From: an uncultured Clostridia bacterium | Lineage (GTDB): Bacteria; Bacillota; Clostridia; Peptostreptococcales; Anaerovoracaceae | DNA length: 64,000 bases | Direction: 5' to 3' | Assembly (NCBI GenBank): GCA_938049335.1 | Contig: CALIYX010000030.1 | Coordinates: 62,001-126,000, forward strand | Shown here: positions 51,350 through 59,661 of the stretch, one piece after another | Layout: every line of letters starts with the position of its first letter | How positions within the stretch are numbered: the first letter of the stretch is position 1 | Program-made: the position numbers and the translations under genes | Notes under the pieces: model-generated | The model's database searches: none | What the model was told of the DNA's origin: nothing | The model's input: only the letters and a program-made list of their open reading frames with translations

Positions 51350-51994
51350 TTACAGACCTTTTTTAACATGTAGGAAGTATGAGTATCCTAACGGAATCAG
51401 AGATCCTATAAGCACAGCCACAAGTAGACTATAGAAAATATTAAATAATCCCATAGCTGCATTTATAATTATGAGAATACCTATAACTATATTTATCACA
51501 CCTGATAACCTATTAGTTTTATTCCAGTTCTCCTCGTTTGCATACGTCCATGGTAGCTTAAAACCGATGGTATAATTCTGCCTAGTCTTAGGTAGGTAAT
51601 TGCCTACGATTATGTATGTAATTCCCATAAATATACCAATGAACAAACTAATATTAAAATGTATCCCTAGATTATATGGATATATAATTGCAGCCAATGC
51701 TAATGACAAAGATGGAAGAATCCATATATTAATCCCATACACTTTGCTGCTGATATTTTTCTTGCGAGGATCTGCAGCTATTATCATTGCCATAATTAAA
51801 TGCACCGCTAATAGAATAAATGGCATTATTATAACTGCAAACCATTTTTCTCTATAGCCATCTGCTTCATTATCAAAATTAAAATGTATAGCCATAGAAT
51901 CAGGAAGCTTATTCCAGAGCAATATTCCTATTAAAATAGGTAGTAATATAACAATACTTGTTATAATCAAAGTTCTTTTGTTCTTAATAGACAT
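51350..51994 (-). CDS. SdpI-family membrane protein (DUF1648)
   Basis: A 214-residue membrane protein with about six hydrophobic helices. An N-terminal DUF1648-type segment (WNKLPDSMAIHFNFDNEADG) is followed by an SdpI-type region (VGNYLPKTRQNYTIGFKLPW, NWNKTNRLSG). In B. subtilis SdpI gives immunity to the SdpC toxin and also acts with SdpR in signalling. No sdpC-like toxin is nearby, so resistance to an outside toxin or general envelope stress is possible. The start at 51994 has GGAGG 9 bases upstream; two earlier ATGs sit too close to that site. It overlaps the regulator gene by 11 bases. Confidence 0.85.
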   Translation of the reverse strand: MSIKNKRTLIITSIVILLPILIGILLWNKLPDSMAIHFNFDNEADGYREKWFAVIIMPFILLAVHLIMAMIIAADPRKKNISSKVYGINIWILPSLSLALAAIIYPYNLGIHFNISLFIGIFMGITYIIVGNYLPKTRQNYTIGFKLPWTYANEENWNKTNRLSGVINIVIGILIIINAAMGLFNIFYSLLVAVLIGSLIPLGYSYFLHVKKGL

Positions 51995-52262
51995 TTCCAT
52001 CATCCTCCTTTAATTTTGCTATCCATAGCATAATTTCCTCTAGTACAGATGTATTTAACTGGTAGTAGATATAGTTTTTCTCTTTGCTCTCAAATATTAG
52101 GTCTGCTTTTTTCAGGATTTTTAGGTGATATGAAATTGTAGCCCCTGTTGTATCAAAATTCGATGCTATATCACCTGCGGACATTGGTCCTGTCTTTAGA
52201 AGCTCTAAAATTTTTCTTCTTTCTGGATCTGATAAAGCCTTAAAGGTTTCAGCAAAAGCCAT
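51984..52262 (-). CDS. ArsR-family repressor, SdpR-like
   Basis: A 92-residue winged-helix regulator: TFKALSDPERRKILELLKTG, SAGDIASNFDTTGATISYHLKIL (recognition helix), then the wing with SKEKNYIYYQLN. No metal-binding cysteines are present, in keeping with SdpR rather than ArsR/SmtB. GGAGG is 10 bases before the ATG. It is probably an autorepressor, because two perfect palindromes flank its promoter. Confidence 0.9.
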   Translation of the reverse strand: MAFAETFKALSDPERRKILELLKTGPMSAGDIASNFDTTGATISYHLKILKKADLIFESKEKNYIYYQLNTSVLEEIMLWIAKLKEDDGNVY

Positions 52263-52284
52263 ACTTCAAACACCTCCCTTTCAG

Positions 52285-52306
52285 TATTTAGATAATTATC
52301 TAAATA
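52285..52306 (-). promoter_or_regulatory. Operator palindrome 1 of the sdpR-like promoter
   Basis: A 22-bp perfect palindrome with half-site TATTTAGATAA, just downstream of the -10 and spanning the likely start of transcription. Confidence 0.75.
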
Positions 52307-52307
52307 G

Positions 52308-52336
52308 AATATATTCCTCTTGAAAACAAAAGTCAA
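52308..52336 (-). promoter_or_regulatory. Promoter of the sdpRI-like operon
   Basis: Minus strand: TTGACT (52331-52336), 17 bases, TATATT (52308-52313), bracketed by the two palindromes. Confidence 0.75.
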
Positions 52337-52339
52337 TAG

Positions 52340-52363
52340 CTATTTAGAAAATTTTCTAAATAG
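52340..52363 (-). promoter_or_regulatory. Operator palindrome 2 of the sdpR-like promoter
   Basis: A 24-bp perfect palindrome with half-site CTATTTAGAAAA, directly upstream of the -35. It shares TATTTAGA-N(4-6)-TCTAAATA with palindrome 1. Confidence 0.75.
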
Positions 52364-52390
52364 TTTTATTCATTTTCTTACTTTGATACA

Positions 52391-52419
52391 ATAAAAAACG
52401 GCCCAGCGCATGCTGAGCC
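52391..52419 (-). terminator. Terminator of the NSS symporter operon
   Basis: An 8-bp GC-rich stem (52400-52407 and 52412-52419, one G-U), four-base loop, followed on the minus strand by TTTTTTAT. Confidence 0.88.
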
Positions 52420-52446
52420 ATAAGGTAAATAGTGTTTATTTAACTA

Positions 52447-53865
52447 TTAGTTGAATAAGTTTAGACCGAAGAAACTGTCCATCTGTCCAGCTAATACGAG
52501 TATCATGACTGGTGGAACTATCCACTTTAGGCTGAACTGGAAGTATCCCTTCATCTTGAACTTCTTCTCGTTATCTGTACCCTTGTTTTCGATTTCTGCA
52601 TCAAGCCATCCTGGTTTTAGCCATCCGAAGATTATAGCTGTAAGCAGTGCTGCAACAGGCATCAAGATACCTTCTGAGACTAGGTCAAAGAAGTCTAACA
52701 GTGTTCCAAGTCCTAGTGGATGTGGAAGACCACTCTCTCCTAGCGAGTCAACTGCTACAAGTGCACCCTCTAGCGCAATAAATAGTCCTACTGCAAGGCT
52801 TATCATTGTTCTGTTAACTGGCTTATTCTTCTCGATTGCTCTATCCATAATAGCTGAGCTTACGGCCTCAACAAGAGATATAGATGAAGTTATTGCTGCT
52901 ATGAACACAAGTCCATAGAATAATGTTCCAAACACTGGTCCAAGCGATCCCATAGCTGAGAACACTGTCTGAAGTGTTATAAATAGAAGTCCAGGACCAG
53001 CTGCTGGATCCTGACCTGAAGCAAATACTGCAGGCATGATTGCAACACCAGCCATAACTGCAATTATTGTATCTGCAATAGGGATTATAACTGCATTCTC
53101 CTGTAAATCCTCGTTCTTCTTCATGTATGAGCCATATGTAACCATGATAGCCATACCTAGTGATAGTGAGAAAAACATCTGTCCACTAGCGCTAGCTAGT
53201 ACGCTTATCCAGCCTGTTCCCTTGAATACATCAAAGTTCGGCTTGAAAACGAATGCAAGTCCTTCAGATGCACCTGGTAGGGTTACACTTCTTACGATAA
53301 CTATGCAAAGCATTACGAAGAGTGCTGGCATAGCTATGGCTGAGAATTTTTCGATTCCCTTTGATACTCCTACACTTGTGATTAGAACTGTCAAGAATAC
53401 AAATATTACTGTAAATGCAACTGTCTGAACAGGATCTGTATAAAATCCGTGGAAGAAGTCTGCTGAGTTAGCTCCGTTTACGCCCCATGAAGTTCCAAAG
53501 AAGTCACCGATATTAGCTATTGTATATTTGATGCAGTAGCCACCAAGCATCGAATAAAAACCTAGGATTAGCACTGGTGAAATCCATGACATCCATCCTA
53601 TAAATGTACATTTCTTACTAATTCCTCTATAGGCTGCGATAACGCCCTTGCCGGTCTTTCTACCGAGAGCTAGCTCCGAAAGTAGGATTACTACACCTAC
53701 TAAAACTACCATGATTAGGTAGATGAATAAGAAGGCAAATCCGCCACCTTTACCCATTACGTAAGGAAACTTCCAAAGATTTCCTAGTCCTACAGCAGAG
53801 CCTATCGCAGCCATCAGAAAGCCGAATCGACTGCCCCACTGTCCTTTTTGATTATGATGTTCCAT
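52447..53865 (-). CDS. NSS-family sodium-dependent amino-acid symporter (second gene)
   Basis: A 472-residue LeuT-fold transporter (neurotransmitter:sodium symporter family) with about 11-12 hydrophobic helices. Visible: the TM1 sodium/substrate motif IGSAVGLGNLWKFPYVMGKG, GGYCIKYTIANIG, TM6-like FSLSLGMAIMVTYGSYM, and TM8-type ITSSISLVEAVSS. Bacterial members carry Trp, Tyr, Leu, Ala, Met or similar; the substrate is not clear here. AGGAG is 10 bases before the ATG. It follows its paralogue by 30 bases. Confidence 0.93.
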   Translation of the reverse strand: MEHHNQKGQWGSRFGFLMAAIGSAVGLGNLWKFPYVMGKGGGFAFLFIYLIMVVLVGVVILLSELALGRKTGKGVIAAYRGISKKCTFIGWMSWISPVLILGFYSMLGGYCIKYTIANIGDFFGTSWGVNGANSADFFHGFYTDPVQTVAFTVIFVFLTVLITSVGVSKGIEKFSAIAMPALFVMLCIVIVRSVTLPGASEGLAFVFKPNFDVFKGTGWISVLASASGQMFFSLSLGMAIMVTYGSYMKKNEDLQENAVIIPIADTIIAVMAGVAIMPAVFASGQDPAAGPGLLFITLQTVFSAMGSLGPVFGTLFYGLVFIAAITSSISLVEAVSSAIMDRAIEKNKPVNRTMISLAVGLFIALEGALVAVDSLGESGLPHPLGLGTLLDFFDLVSEGILMPVAALLTAIIFGWLKPGWLDAEIENKGTDNEKKFKMKGYFQFSLKWIVPPVMILVLAGQMDSFFGLNLFN

Positions 53866-53895
53866 CTTAATATTTCTCCTAAATCTTATCTACTG

Positions 53896-55296
53896 TTAAA
53901 ATAATCCCAATTTGAAAAACGAATCTATCTGACCGAGCAAGATGAAAAGCATGAATACGGGCGCGATGTACTTTAGACAAATATGCACGAATTTCTTGCT
54001 CTTGTAGCTGCTGCCCTTTTGAATTTCATCATCAATATATGTTGGATAGCACCATCCGAGGAATATAGCTAGGAAGAAGCCACCTAGTGGCATCAAAATT
54101 CCTTCGCCGAATAGATCAAATGTCTCTAGCCATGTCTCAAATCCAAATAGGTGCTTAAGTCCACCTGAGCCAAGGCTGTCTGCTGCAACAAGTAGTCCGC
54201 CAAGTGAAGTGATAATGCATACTATAGCTGTTATCTTTCCTCTTCCTGGGTTCTTGCCCTTTTCGATATTCATATCGATGAAGGATGCAACTCCGCCCTC
54301 TAGCATAGCGATTGAGCTTGAAAGCGCTGCAAGGAATACTAGTAGATAGAAAGCTGTCGCAAACCATGGTCCAGCCGCTCCCATTGACTTGAATACCATC
54401 TGAAGAGTTATGAATAGCATGCTTGGTCCCTGCGCTGGCTGAAGTCCTGATGCGAATACAGCTGGAATCGTTGCCATTCCCGCTAGGATAGCAGCAAGCA
54501 TATCTGCTACTGGAACTATCAAAGCATTTCTCTCTAAATTCTCCTTATCATCAAGGTATGAGCCGTATGCAATCTGGCATCCTGCTGCAAGTGAAAGAGA
54601 GAAGAATAGCTGTCCGCCCGCTAGTGCTAAGACGCTAATCCAGCCTGTTCCCTTGAAAACCTCAAAGTTAGGCTTGAACATGAACTCAAGACCTTCTGCT
54701 GCTCCAGGAAGCGTGATGCTTCTAATAACAACCACGATCAGCATTACGAATAGCGCTGGCATAGCCACTACCGAGAACTTCTCGATACCACCGCCGATTC
54801 CCATTGTTACAATAACAAAGGTCATCAGCATGAATATTAGCGTGAATATGATTGACTGTGTGGTATTTGAAATGAATAGTCCAAAGAACTGCTCACTCGC
54901 TCTATTTCCTACACCCCACGAAGCTCCAAAAATATCACCGAAGTTAGCTACGAGATACTTGATGCAGTAGCCACCGAGCACCGTGTAGAACGGCAATAGG
55001 AAGAAAGGCGTAAGCGTTGCAAACCAACCATTGAAGGCAAACTTTTTATTGATAGCCTTATAAGCACCGACTGGAGCCTTTCGCGATTTACGTCCGATAG
55101 CGAACTCTCCAATCATGAGGCTGTATCCGATACAAACTACCATGACAACATATAAAAGTAAAAAGGCAAAGCCGCCGCCTTTTCCCATCTTATATGGAAA
55201 ACCCCAAAGATTACCTAGACCCACGGCTGAGCCGATAGACGCCATAAGGAATCCGAAGTTCGACTTAAACTTTCCTCTCTTTTCAATATTGTCCAT
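53896..55296 (-). CDS. NSS-family sodium-dependent amino-acid symporter (first gene)
   Basis: A 466-residue paralogue of the next gene, with the same layout: IGSAVGLGNLWGFPYKMGKG, GGYCIKYLVANFG, FSLSLAAGCQIAYGSYL, LSSSIAMLEGG. Within the TM1 motif Lys is replaced by Gly (NLWGFPY against NLWKFPY), and TM6 reads AAGCQIAYG against GMAIMVTYG, so the two probably differ in substrate preference. GGAGG precedes the ATG. It is transcribed from a strong promoter with a leader of about 140 bases. Confidence 0.93.
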   Translation of the reverse strand: MDNIEKRGKFKSNFGFLMASIGSAVGLGNLWGFPYKMGKGGGFAFLLLYVVMVVCIGYSLMIGEFAIGRKSRKAPVGAYKAINKKFAFNGWFATLTPFFLLPFYTVLGGYCIKYLVANFGDIFGASWGVGNRASEQFFGLFISNTTQSIIFTLIFMLMTFVIVTMGIGGGIEKFSVVAMPALFVMLIVVVIRSITLPGAAEGLEFMFKPNFEVFKGTGWISVLALAGGQLFFSLSLAAGCQIAYGSYLDDKENLERNALIVPVADMLAAILAGMATIPAVFASGLQPAQGPSMLFITLQMVFKSMGAAGPWFATAFYLLVFLAALSSSIAMLEGGVASFIDMNIEKGKNPGRGKITAIVCIITSLGGLLVAADSLGSGGLKHLFGFETWLETFDLFGEGILMPLGGFFLAIFLGWCYPTYIDDEIQKGSSYKSKKFVHICLKYIAPVFMLFILLGQIDSFFKLGLF

Positions 55297-55555
55297 TAGA
55301 AACCTCCAATTTTTACTTATGTTTTCACATCAAAGCATGAACTCCTAAGCCTTCCCTAGGCTCTAATCCGAGTCATCACAAACTCTTTGCGAAAACACCA
55401 ACAAATTTATATTGATCCTTAAAAAAGAATCTTGTCCCATTATATATTTTCACTATCTTTGTGTCAATACCTAAATTTGATATAATAAAATTTGTATTTT
55501 GACACAAATTATTCCTATAATAATGAGTAAATTTAATGTATGCAAAATAAAAAAG
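55297..55555 (-). promoter_or_regulatory. NSS operon promoter, leader and inverted repeat
   Basis: The stretch 55297-55644 has no gene I trust. Minus strand: TTGACA (55462-55467), 17 bases, TATAAT (55439-55444), a consensus promoter. A perfect 10-bp inverted repeat TTTGTGTCAA/TTGACACAAA (55458-55467, 55499-55508) overlaps the -35, a possible operator. The leader of about 140 bases contains small hairpins such as AGCCT-AGGGA-AGGCT, but I cannot assign it to a known riboswitch or T-box. Confidence 0.7.
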
Positions 55556-55616
55556 AAGCATATCGCATTATCAAAATTTTGGGTTCTAAATCTCCCACGA
55601 TTCTGCGACAAGCTTC
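55545..55616 (-). terminator. Probable terminator after recR
   Basis: A hairpin with arms GAAGC-n4-CGCA and TGCG-n4-GCTTC (55604-55616 with 55555-55567), then TTTTTTATTTT on the minus strand. Internal mismatches lower confidence. Confidence 0.55.
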
Positions 55617-55644
55617 GTTTAAAATTACCAGTATTTTTGCTTTT

Positions 55645-56244
55645 CTAAATCTCTCTTCTACCCTCTAGCGCCTTGAGAAGAGTAACCTCATCGGCATACT
55701 CTAAGTCGCCACCGATAGGTATTCCATTAGCGATTCTGCTCACTGTAACTCCAATAGGTTTGACGAGTCTTGCAATGTACATAGCAGTCGCCTCCCCTTC
55801 GATGGTTGGGTTTGTAGCAAGGATAATCTCTTTGATTCCCTCGTCCTTAAGCCTCATAATCAAAGACTTTAGGTTTATATCCTCTGGTCCAATCCCATCC
55901 ATAGGTGAAATGGATCCGTGAAGAACATGGTAGAGCCCATTAAACTCGCGGATTCTCTCCATAGCGATTACATCGCGAGGATTCTCAACAACGCAAATAA
56001 CGTCCTGCCTTCTATTTTTGTCACTGCAGATAGGACAAGGATCGCTTTCTGTCAAATTCCCACAAACCGAGCAGTAGCGCATAGAACTTTTCGCTGTAAC
56101 TATGGAATCAGCAAGCGCCTTCGCTTCATTGTCATCAAGCGACAAAATATGAAAGGCTAGTCTCTGAGCTGTCTTCCCACCAATACCTGGAAGCTTTGAT
56201 AGTTCTCCAATCAGTCGTCCTAAAGGACGTGGATACTGTGCCAT
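55645..56244 (-). CDS. recR: Recombination mediator protein RecR
   Basis: Works with RecO/RecF to load RecA on gapped DNA. The 199 residues are standard: helix-hairpin-helix LSKLPGIGGKTAQRLAFHIL, zinc finger CSVCGNLTESDPCPIC (four Cys), Toprim domain (VICVVENPRDVIAME, ATNPTIEGEATAMYIARL), and C-terminal IPIGGDLEYADEVTLLKAL (Walker B-like). AGGAG precedes the ATG. The dnaX-ybaB-recR order is conserved widely in bacteria. Confidence 0.97.
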   Translation of the reverse strand: MAQYPRPLGRLIGELSKLPGIGGKTAQRLAFHILSLDDNEAKALADSIVTAKSSMRYCSVCGNLTESDPCPICSDKNRRQDVICVVENPRDVIAMERIREFNGLYHVLHGSISPMDGIGPEDINLKSLIMRLKDEGIKEIILATNPTIEGEATAMYIARLVKPIGVTVSRIANGIPIGGDLEYADEVTLLKALEGRREI

Positions 56245-56255
56245 CTCTTAGGCTC

Positions 56256-56627
56256 CTACATAAGTCCCGGGATGTTTAGCCCTCCCGTAACCTTGCTCAT
56301 CTCTGTCTCCGAAGCCTCATCAATCTGACGCATAACCTCATTAACTGCAGCCATTACAAGATCCTGAAGCATTTCTACATCATCTGGATCCACAACATCT
56401 TTATCAAAATTCAAAGCAGTAAGCTCCTTCTTTCCGTTTGCTGTTACGGAAACTGCTCCGCCACCTGCTGTAGCTGTGAATTCCTTTTCCTCAAGCTCTG
56501 ACTGAATCATAGCAAGCTGTCTCTGCATAGCCTGTGCCTGAGCAATCTGCTGCTGCATGCTTCCGCCGCCACCGCCACCTGGCATCTTTGGCTTAGACTT
56601 CTTTCCTGCTCTCATACCTTTTCCCAT
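56256..56627 (-). CDS. ybaB: YbaB/EbfC nucleoid-associated protein
   Basis: A small dimeric DNA-binding protein, 123 residues. A glycine- and methionine-rich N-terminus (PKMPGGGGGGSMQQQ) is followed by the family core AQAMQRQLAMIQSELEEKEF, GGGAVSVTANGKKELTALNF and LVMAAVNEVMRQI. AGGAGG precedes the ATG. It lies 11 bases after dnaX and before recR, as in most bacteria. Confidence 0.95.
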   Translation of the reverse strand: MGKGMRAGKKSKPKMPGGGGGGSMQQQIAQAQAMQRQLAMIQSELEEKEFTATAGGGAVSVTANGKKELTALNFDKDVVDPDDVEMLQDLVMAAVNEVMRQIDEASETEMSKVTGGLNIPGLM

Positions 56628-56638
56628 ATCTGTTCCTC

Positions 56639-58378
56639 CTATTCGATTCGTGGCTTAATGTTAAATGAACTTTCGAGCGCTTCAGCGATTTTCTTCGCTT
56701 CCTCATCTTTGCTAGAATCAGCAGCTTTTACAGCAGTCTCTTCTAGATCAGCTGTATCATTTGCACTCCTCAAAATCATCTTCAGCGGTCTTCCAACCTC
56801 GGCTGCCACAGCTCTTGTAATAATTTCTGTATTCTTTTCGGCTAAATCCCTTACAAAATCACTGCAAGCGATAACCTTAAATTCTCTTTCATTTATACCA
56901 GCAAGACTTGTATTCATACGAACCATGGAAATGCTTCCGTGTTCAGGAAGTCTATCCCAAACTCTTTCCCAAAGTTCATCAATATCGTAAGACGCAGTAG
57001 CACTACTTGATACGGTATCTTGGTCTACCTTAGCCTGCGTAACTACCTGTGCTTTCACCTCAGGTTCTGACTCCTGTACTTCCTGCGAAGCCTCTAGCCT
57101 TGCTCCTACATCAAAATCCTCCCATGGAGGTATTTCCTGCATTTCGGCAGGTTCAGGCTTTGCTGAAATCTCAGCTTGCGACTTTTCGGAGTCGCTAGGC
57201 TTAGCAGTCATCTTATCCTTTATCTGCTTACTGGATTTTTGTATTGGCGCACTAGCCGTACTTTCTATAAAAGAAGCAGGTGCCACGCCTCCATCCCTTA
57301 TACCATTTGCAAGAACTACTATTGCAAGCTCCATAAGAGTTCTTGGCTGAGTAGAATATCTCGCATCGTTTATCGTATTTGCCAGTGTCAAAATCGAGCT
57401 GTTGATTGTAGCAAGATCCATCCCCTGACTCTGTTTCTTTAGCTTTTCTATGTTCTCACTAGACATGTTCAGCAGGTTTTCGGCATCTTTGATATACTTT
57501 GCTATCAAAAGCGATCTGTAATGTGCCATCCAGTCATTAAGTAGCTGCTTAACGTCCTTCCCTTCGGCAAGAACTTCATCTAATAGAAGTAATGCTCCAG
57601 ATGTGTCGCGAAGGCAAACCTTTTCGGTCAGCTCTAGAAAGAATCCCTCTGATACGGTTCCGAGAAACTCTAGCACAGTCTCTCTATCTAAAACCTTGTC
57701 ACTTCCTGCTAGGCACTGGTCTAGCAAAGATAGTCCGTCTCTCACCGATCCGTCAGCATTGGATGCTAGCAGCTTAAGCGCTGCATCTGTTATGTCAATT
57801 CCTCTCTTATCGCAGATGGCCTTCATCTGTCCTGCGAGCTGATTCTCCGAAACGCGCCTGAAGTTAAACCTCATGCATCTTGAGAGTATGGTCTGAGGAA
57901 GCTTCTGCGGATCTGTTGTTGCGAGTATGAACATGATTCCCTCAGGCGGCTCCTCTAAAGTCTTGAGCAAAGCGTTAAACGCAGCCGTTGAAAGCATGTG
58001 CACCTCGTCTATGATGTAGACCTTGCGCCTTCCTATGGAAGCAGGATAATTTACACTATCCCTGATTTCTCTAACGCTCTCTACACCGTTGTTTGACGCA
58101 GCATCTATCTCTATCATATCGATGAAGCTACCATCTTTGATTGAAAGACAGTTATCGCAGCATCCACAAGGTCTTTCTGCATCTGATGTACAGTTCACAG
58201 CCTTTGCAAGGAGTCTTGCCATTGTCGTCTTACCAGTACCTCGAGTACCGCAAAACAGATAGGCATGTCCTATGGTGTTATTCGCTATTTGGTTTTTCAA
58301 AACGCGCACTATGTGTTCCTGGCCTATGACCTCATCAAAGGTTTCTGGCCTTTCAGTGCGATAAAGCGCTTTATACAT
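56639..58378 (-). CDS. dnaX: DNA polymerase III subunit gamma/tau
   Basis: Clamp-loader ATPase. The 579 residues begin MYKALYRTERPETFDEVIGQ; the AAA+ domain has Walker A GTRGTGKTTMARLLAKA, the zinc module CTSDAERPCGCCDNC, Walker B YIIDEVHMLS and the SRC motif (LSRCMRF). Domain III follows to about 370. A low-complexity tail (about 390-480) leads to a tau-like C-terminal domain. I start at the ATG at 58378, with AGGAG 7 bases upstream; the longer frame to 58537 runs through the SRP RNA and is spurious. No programmed-frameshift signal was identified. Confidence 0.96.
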   Translation of the reverse strand: MYKALYRTERPETFDEVIGQEHIVRVLKNQIANNTIGHAYLFCGTRGTGKTTMARLLAKAVNCTSDAERPCGCCDNCLSIKDGSFIDMIEIDAASNNGVESVREIRDSVNYPASIGRRKVYIIDEVHMLSTAAFNALLKTLEEPPEGIMFILATTDPQKLPQTILSRCMRFNFRRVSENQLAGQMKAICDKRGIDITDAALKLLASNADGSVRDGLSLLDQCLAGSDKVLDRETVLEFLGTVSEGFFLELTEKVCLRDTSGALLLLDEVLAEGKDVKQLLNDWMAHYRSLLIAKYIKDAENLLNMSSENIEKLKKQSQGMDLATINSSILTLANTINDARYSTQPRTLMELAIVVLANGIRDGGVAPASFIESTASAPIQKSSKQIKDKMTAKPSDSEKSQAEISAKPEPAEMQEIPPWEDFDVGARLEASQEVQESEPEVKAQVVTQAKVDQDTVSSSATASYDIDELWERVWDRLPEHGSISMVRMNTSLAGINEREFKVIACSDFVRDLAEKNTEIITRAVAAEVGRPLKMILRSANDTADLEETAVKAADSSKDEEAKKIAEALESSFNIKPRIE

Positions 58379-58393
58379 TCTAAGGCTCCTAAC

Positions 58394-58566
58394 AAAATAA
58401 AAATCGCCCTTTGATAGCTCCGCGTGACGATGAAGAAGGCTTATCTGCGGCACATAAGAGCTTCCGCTTATTGCTGCTTCCTTCCGGACCTGACAAGGTT
58501 CACGGCGTCCTATTGCGCAGGACCCAAACCATGCCAAACGAAGCTATTAAAGGGCGATATAAAACT
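58394..58566 (-). ncRNA. ffs: Signal recognition particle RNA
   Basis: On the minus strand the SRP apical core GTCAGGTCCGGAAGGAAGCA (58476-58500 region) is unmistakable, with flanking helices. The two ends form a long outer stem (ATCGCCCTTTAATAGCT with its complement, about 58403-58424 and 58539-58558), followed by TTTTTATTTT, so the outer stem doubles as terminator. The RNA binds Ffh for co-translational membrane targeting. Both ends are estimated from the promoter and the T tract. Position just before dnaX is common in Firmicutes. Confidence 0.93.
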
Positions 58567-58573
58567 ACCCTAT

Positions 58574-58602
58574 ATTATATGTTGTTTGCGAACTTATGTC
58601 AA
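58574..58602 (-). promoter_or_regulatory. Consensus promoter of the SRP RNA gene
   Basis: Minus strand: TTGACA (58597-58602), 17 bases, TATAAT (58574-58579), a perfect sigma-A promoter, as expected for a highly expressed RNA. Confidence 0.9.
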
Positions 58603-58643
58603 TTCAACTTTGATCTAGCGCGCGAATTTGTGAGCAAATGCCT

Positions 58644-59645
58644 TTAGCACCCTGTAACTCTGTAGAGTTCATCCGTTTTAGGAGGCTCAATCTCCTCTAT
58701 ATTTCCGCTAGACTTCCTTAGCATTAAGCCTTCAGAAGCTTCAGTTACCATACCTATCTGACTAACCTTAATGCCATTTTTCTCAAGCTCATCGCAAATG
58801 CTATTAGCCTTTTCGGCGCTAGCAACAATTATCATGCAGCCACTTGAAATAAGTCTCTTCCAGTCTATAGAAAAGTGCTCACATACCTTCTCGGTAACTT
58901 CACTTACCTCTATCTTATCTTCATCGAGAATCACTCCAAGACCGCTTATATTGCACATCTCCCATACTGCACCGAGAATCCCACCTTCTGTGACATCGTG
59001 CATACCATGAGTTCCGATCTTGCCTGCGATAACGCCTTCCTTTACGACGCTGACATCATCTAGCATAGCCTTGCCATGAGCAAGCTCATCAGCACTTAAA
59101 ATCTTGGATAATTCTTCCTCGTAATCTGAGCAGATTATACCAGTTCCTTCAAGTCCTGCCTGTTTGGTCATCAAAATGACATCGCCGGCACGCATATCCG
59201 CTGCTGACTGAGATTCATTTGCCACTGCCTTGCCAAATGCAGTAGATACTATAACAGGCTGGTTGACTGCCTCCGTAATTTCCGTATGCCCGCCTACAAT
59301 TTCAACGCCGACCTCTTCAGCACTTTTTGCCGCCTGCGCCATTATCTTATCAACATCCTCTTCAGTAGTTCCCTTCGGAAGCATCACCGCAAGAGTTATG
59401 GCAATCGGCTGCACGCCATTGCTTGCAATATCGTTACATGAGATATGAATTGAGAGCCTGCCAACATCGTTTATTGACGATGTTATGGGATCTGTTGAAA
59501 TCACACAATCATAGTCACCATAGCCTACAACAGCACAGTCCTCACCAACGCCTGCTCTGATCTTTACGTCCTCGTTTTTGTATTTAATTTTGTCTATTAC
59601 TATCCTCTTAAGCACATCGCTATCGAGTTTTCCAACCGGAAGCAT
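58644..59645 (-). CDS. AIR-synthase-fold protein (HypE/ThiL-like), function unassigned
   Basis: A 333-residue protein of the PurM/HypE/ThiL/SelD superfamily. Visible: GVGEDCAVVGYGDYDCVIST, the phosphate/metal motif SCNDIASNGVQPIAITLAVM, VGGHTEITEAVNQPVIV, and HDVTEGGILGAVWEM. It resembles HypE most in these motifs but lacks a clear C-terminal PRIC cysteine motif; it ends TDELYRVTGC. No hyp, thi or sel genes adjoin it. AGGAGG precedes the ATG. It lies 16 bases after ligA. An ATP-dependent kinase or dehydratase-type reaction is possible, but the substrate is unknown. Confidence 0.8.
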   Translation of the reverse strand: MLPVGKLDSDVLKRIVIDKIKYKNEDVKIRAGVGEDCAVVGYGDYDCVISTDPITSSINDVGRLSIHISCNDIASNGVQPIAITLAVMLPKGTTEEDVDKIMAQAAKSAEEVGVEIVGGHTEITEAVNQPVIVSTAFGKAVANESQSAADMRAGDVILMTKQAGLEGTGIICSDYEEELSKILSADELAHGKAMLDDVSVVKEGVIAGKIGTHGMHDVTEGGILGAVWEMCNISGLGVILDEDKIEVSEVTEKVCEHFSIDWKRLISSGCMIIVASAEKANSICDELEKNGIKVSQIGMVTEASEGLMLRKSSGNIEEIEPPKTDELYRVTGC

Positions 59646-59661
59646 TTTTTTCCTCCTGAGA

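Noticed and set aside
55376..55561. 61-codon minus-strand frame in the NSS leader
   Set aside because: It spans the consensus promoter and the inverted repeat, has no ribosome site, and its composition is that of AT-rich non-coding DNA.
58379..58537. N-terminal extension of dnaX by 53 codons
   Set aside because: It runs through the SRP RNA, has no ribosome site, and DnaX proteins begin MYKALYR, which has AGGAG at the right distance.
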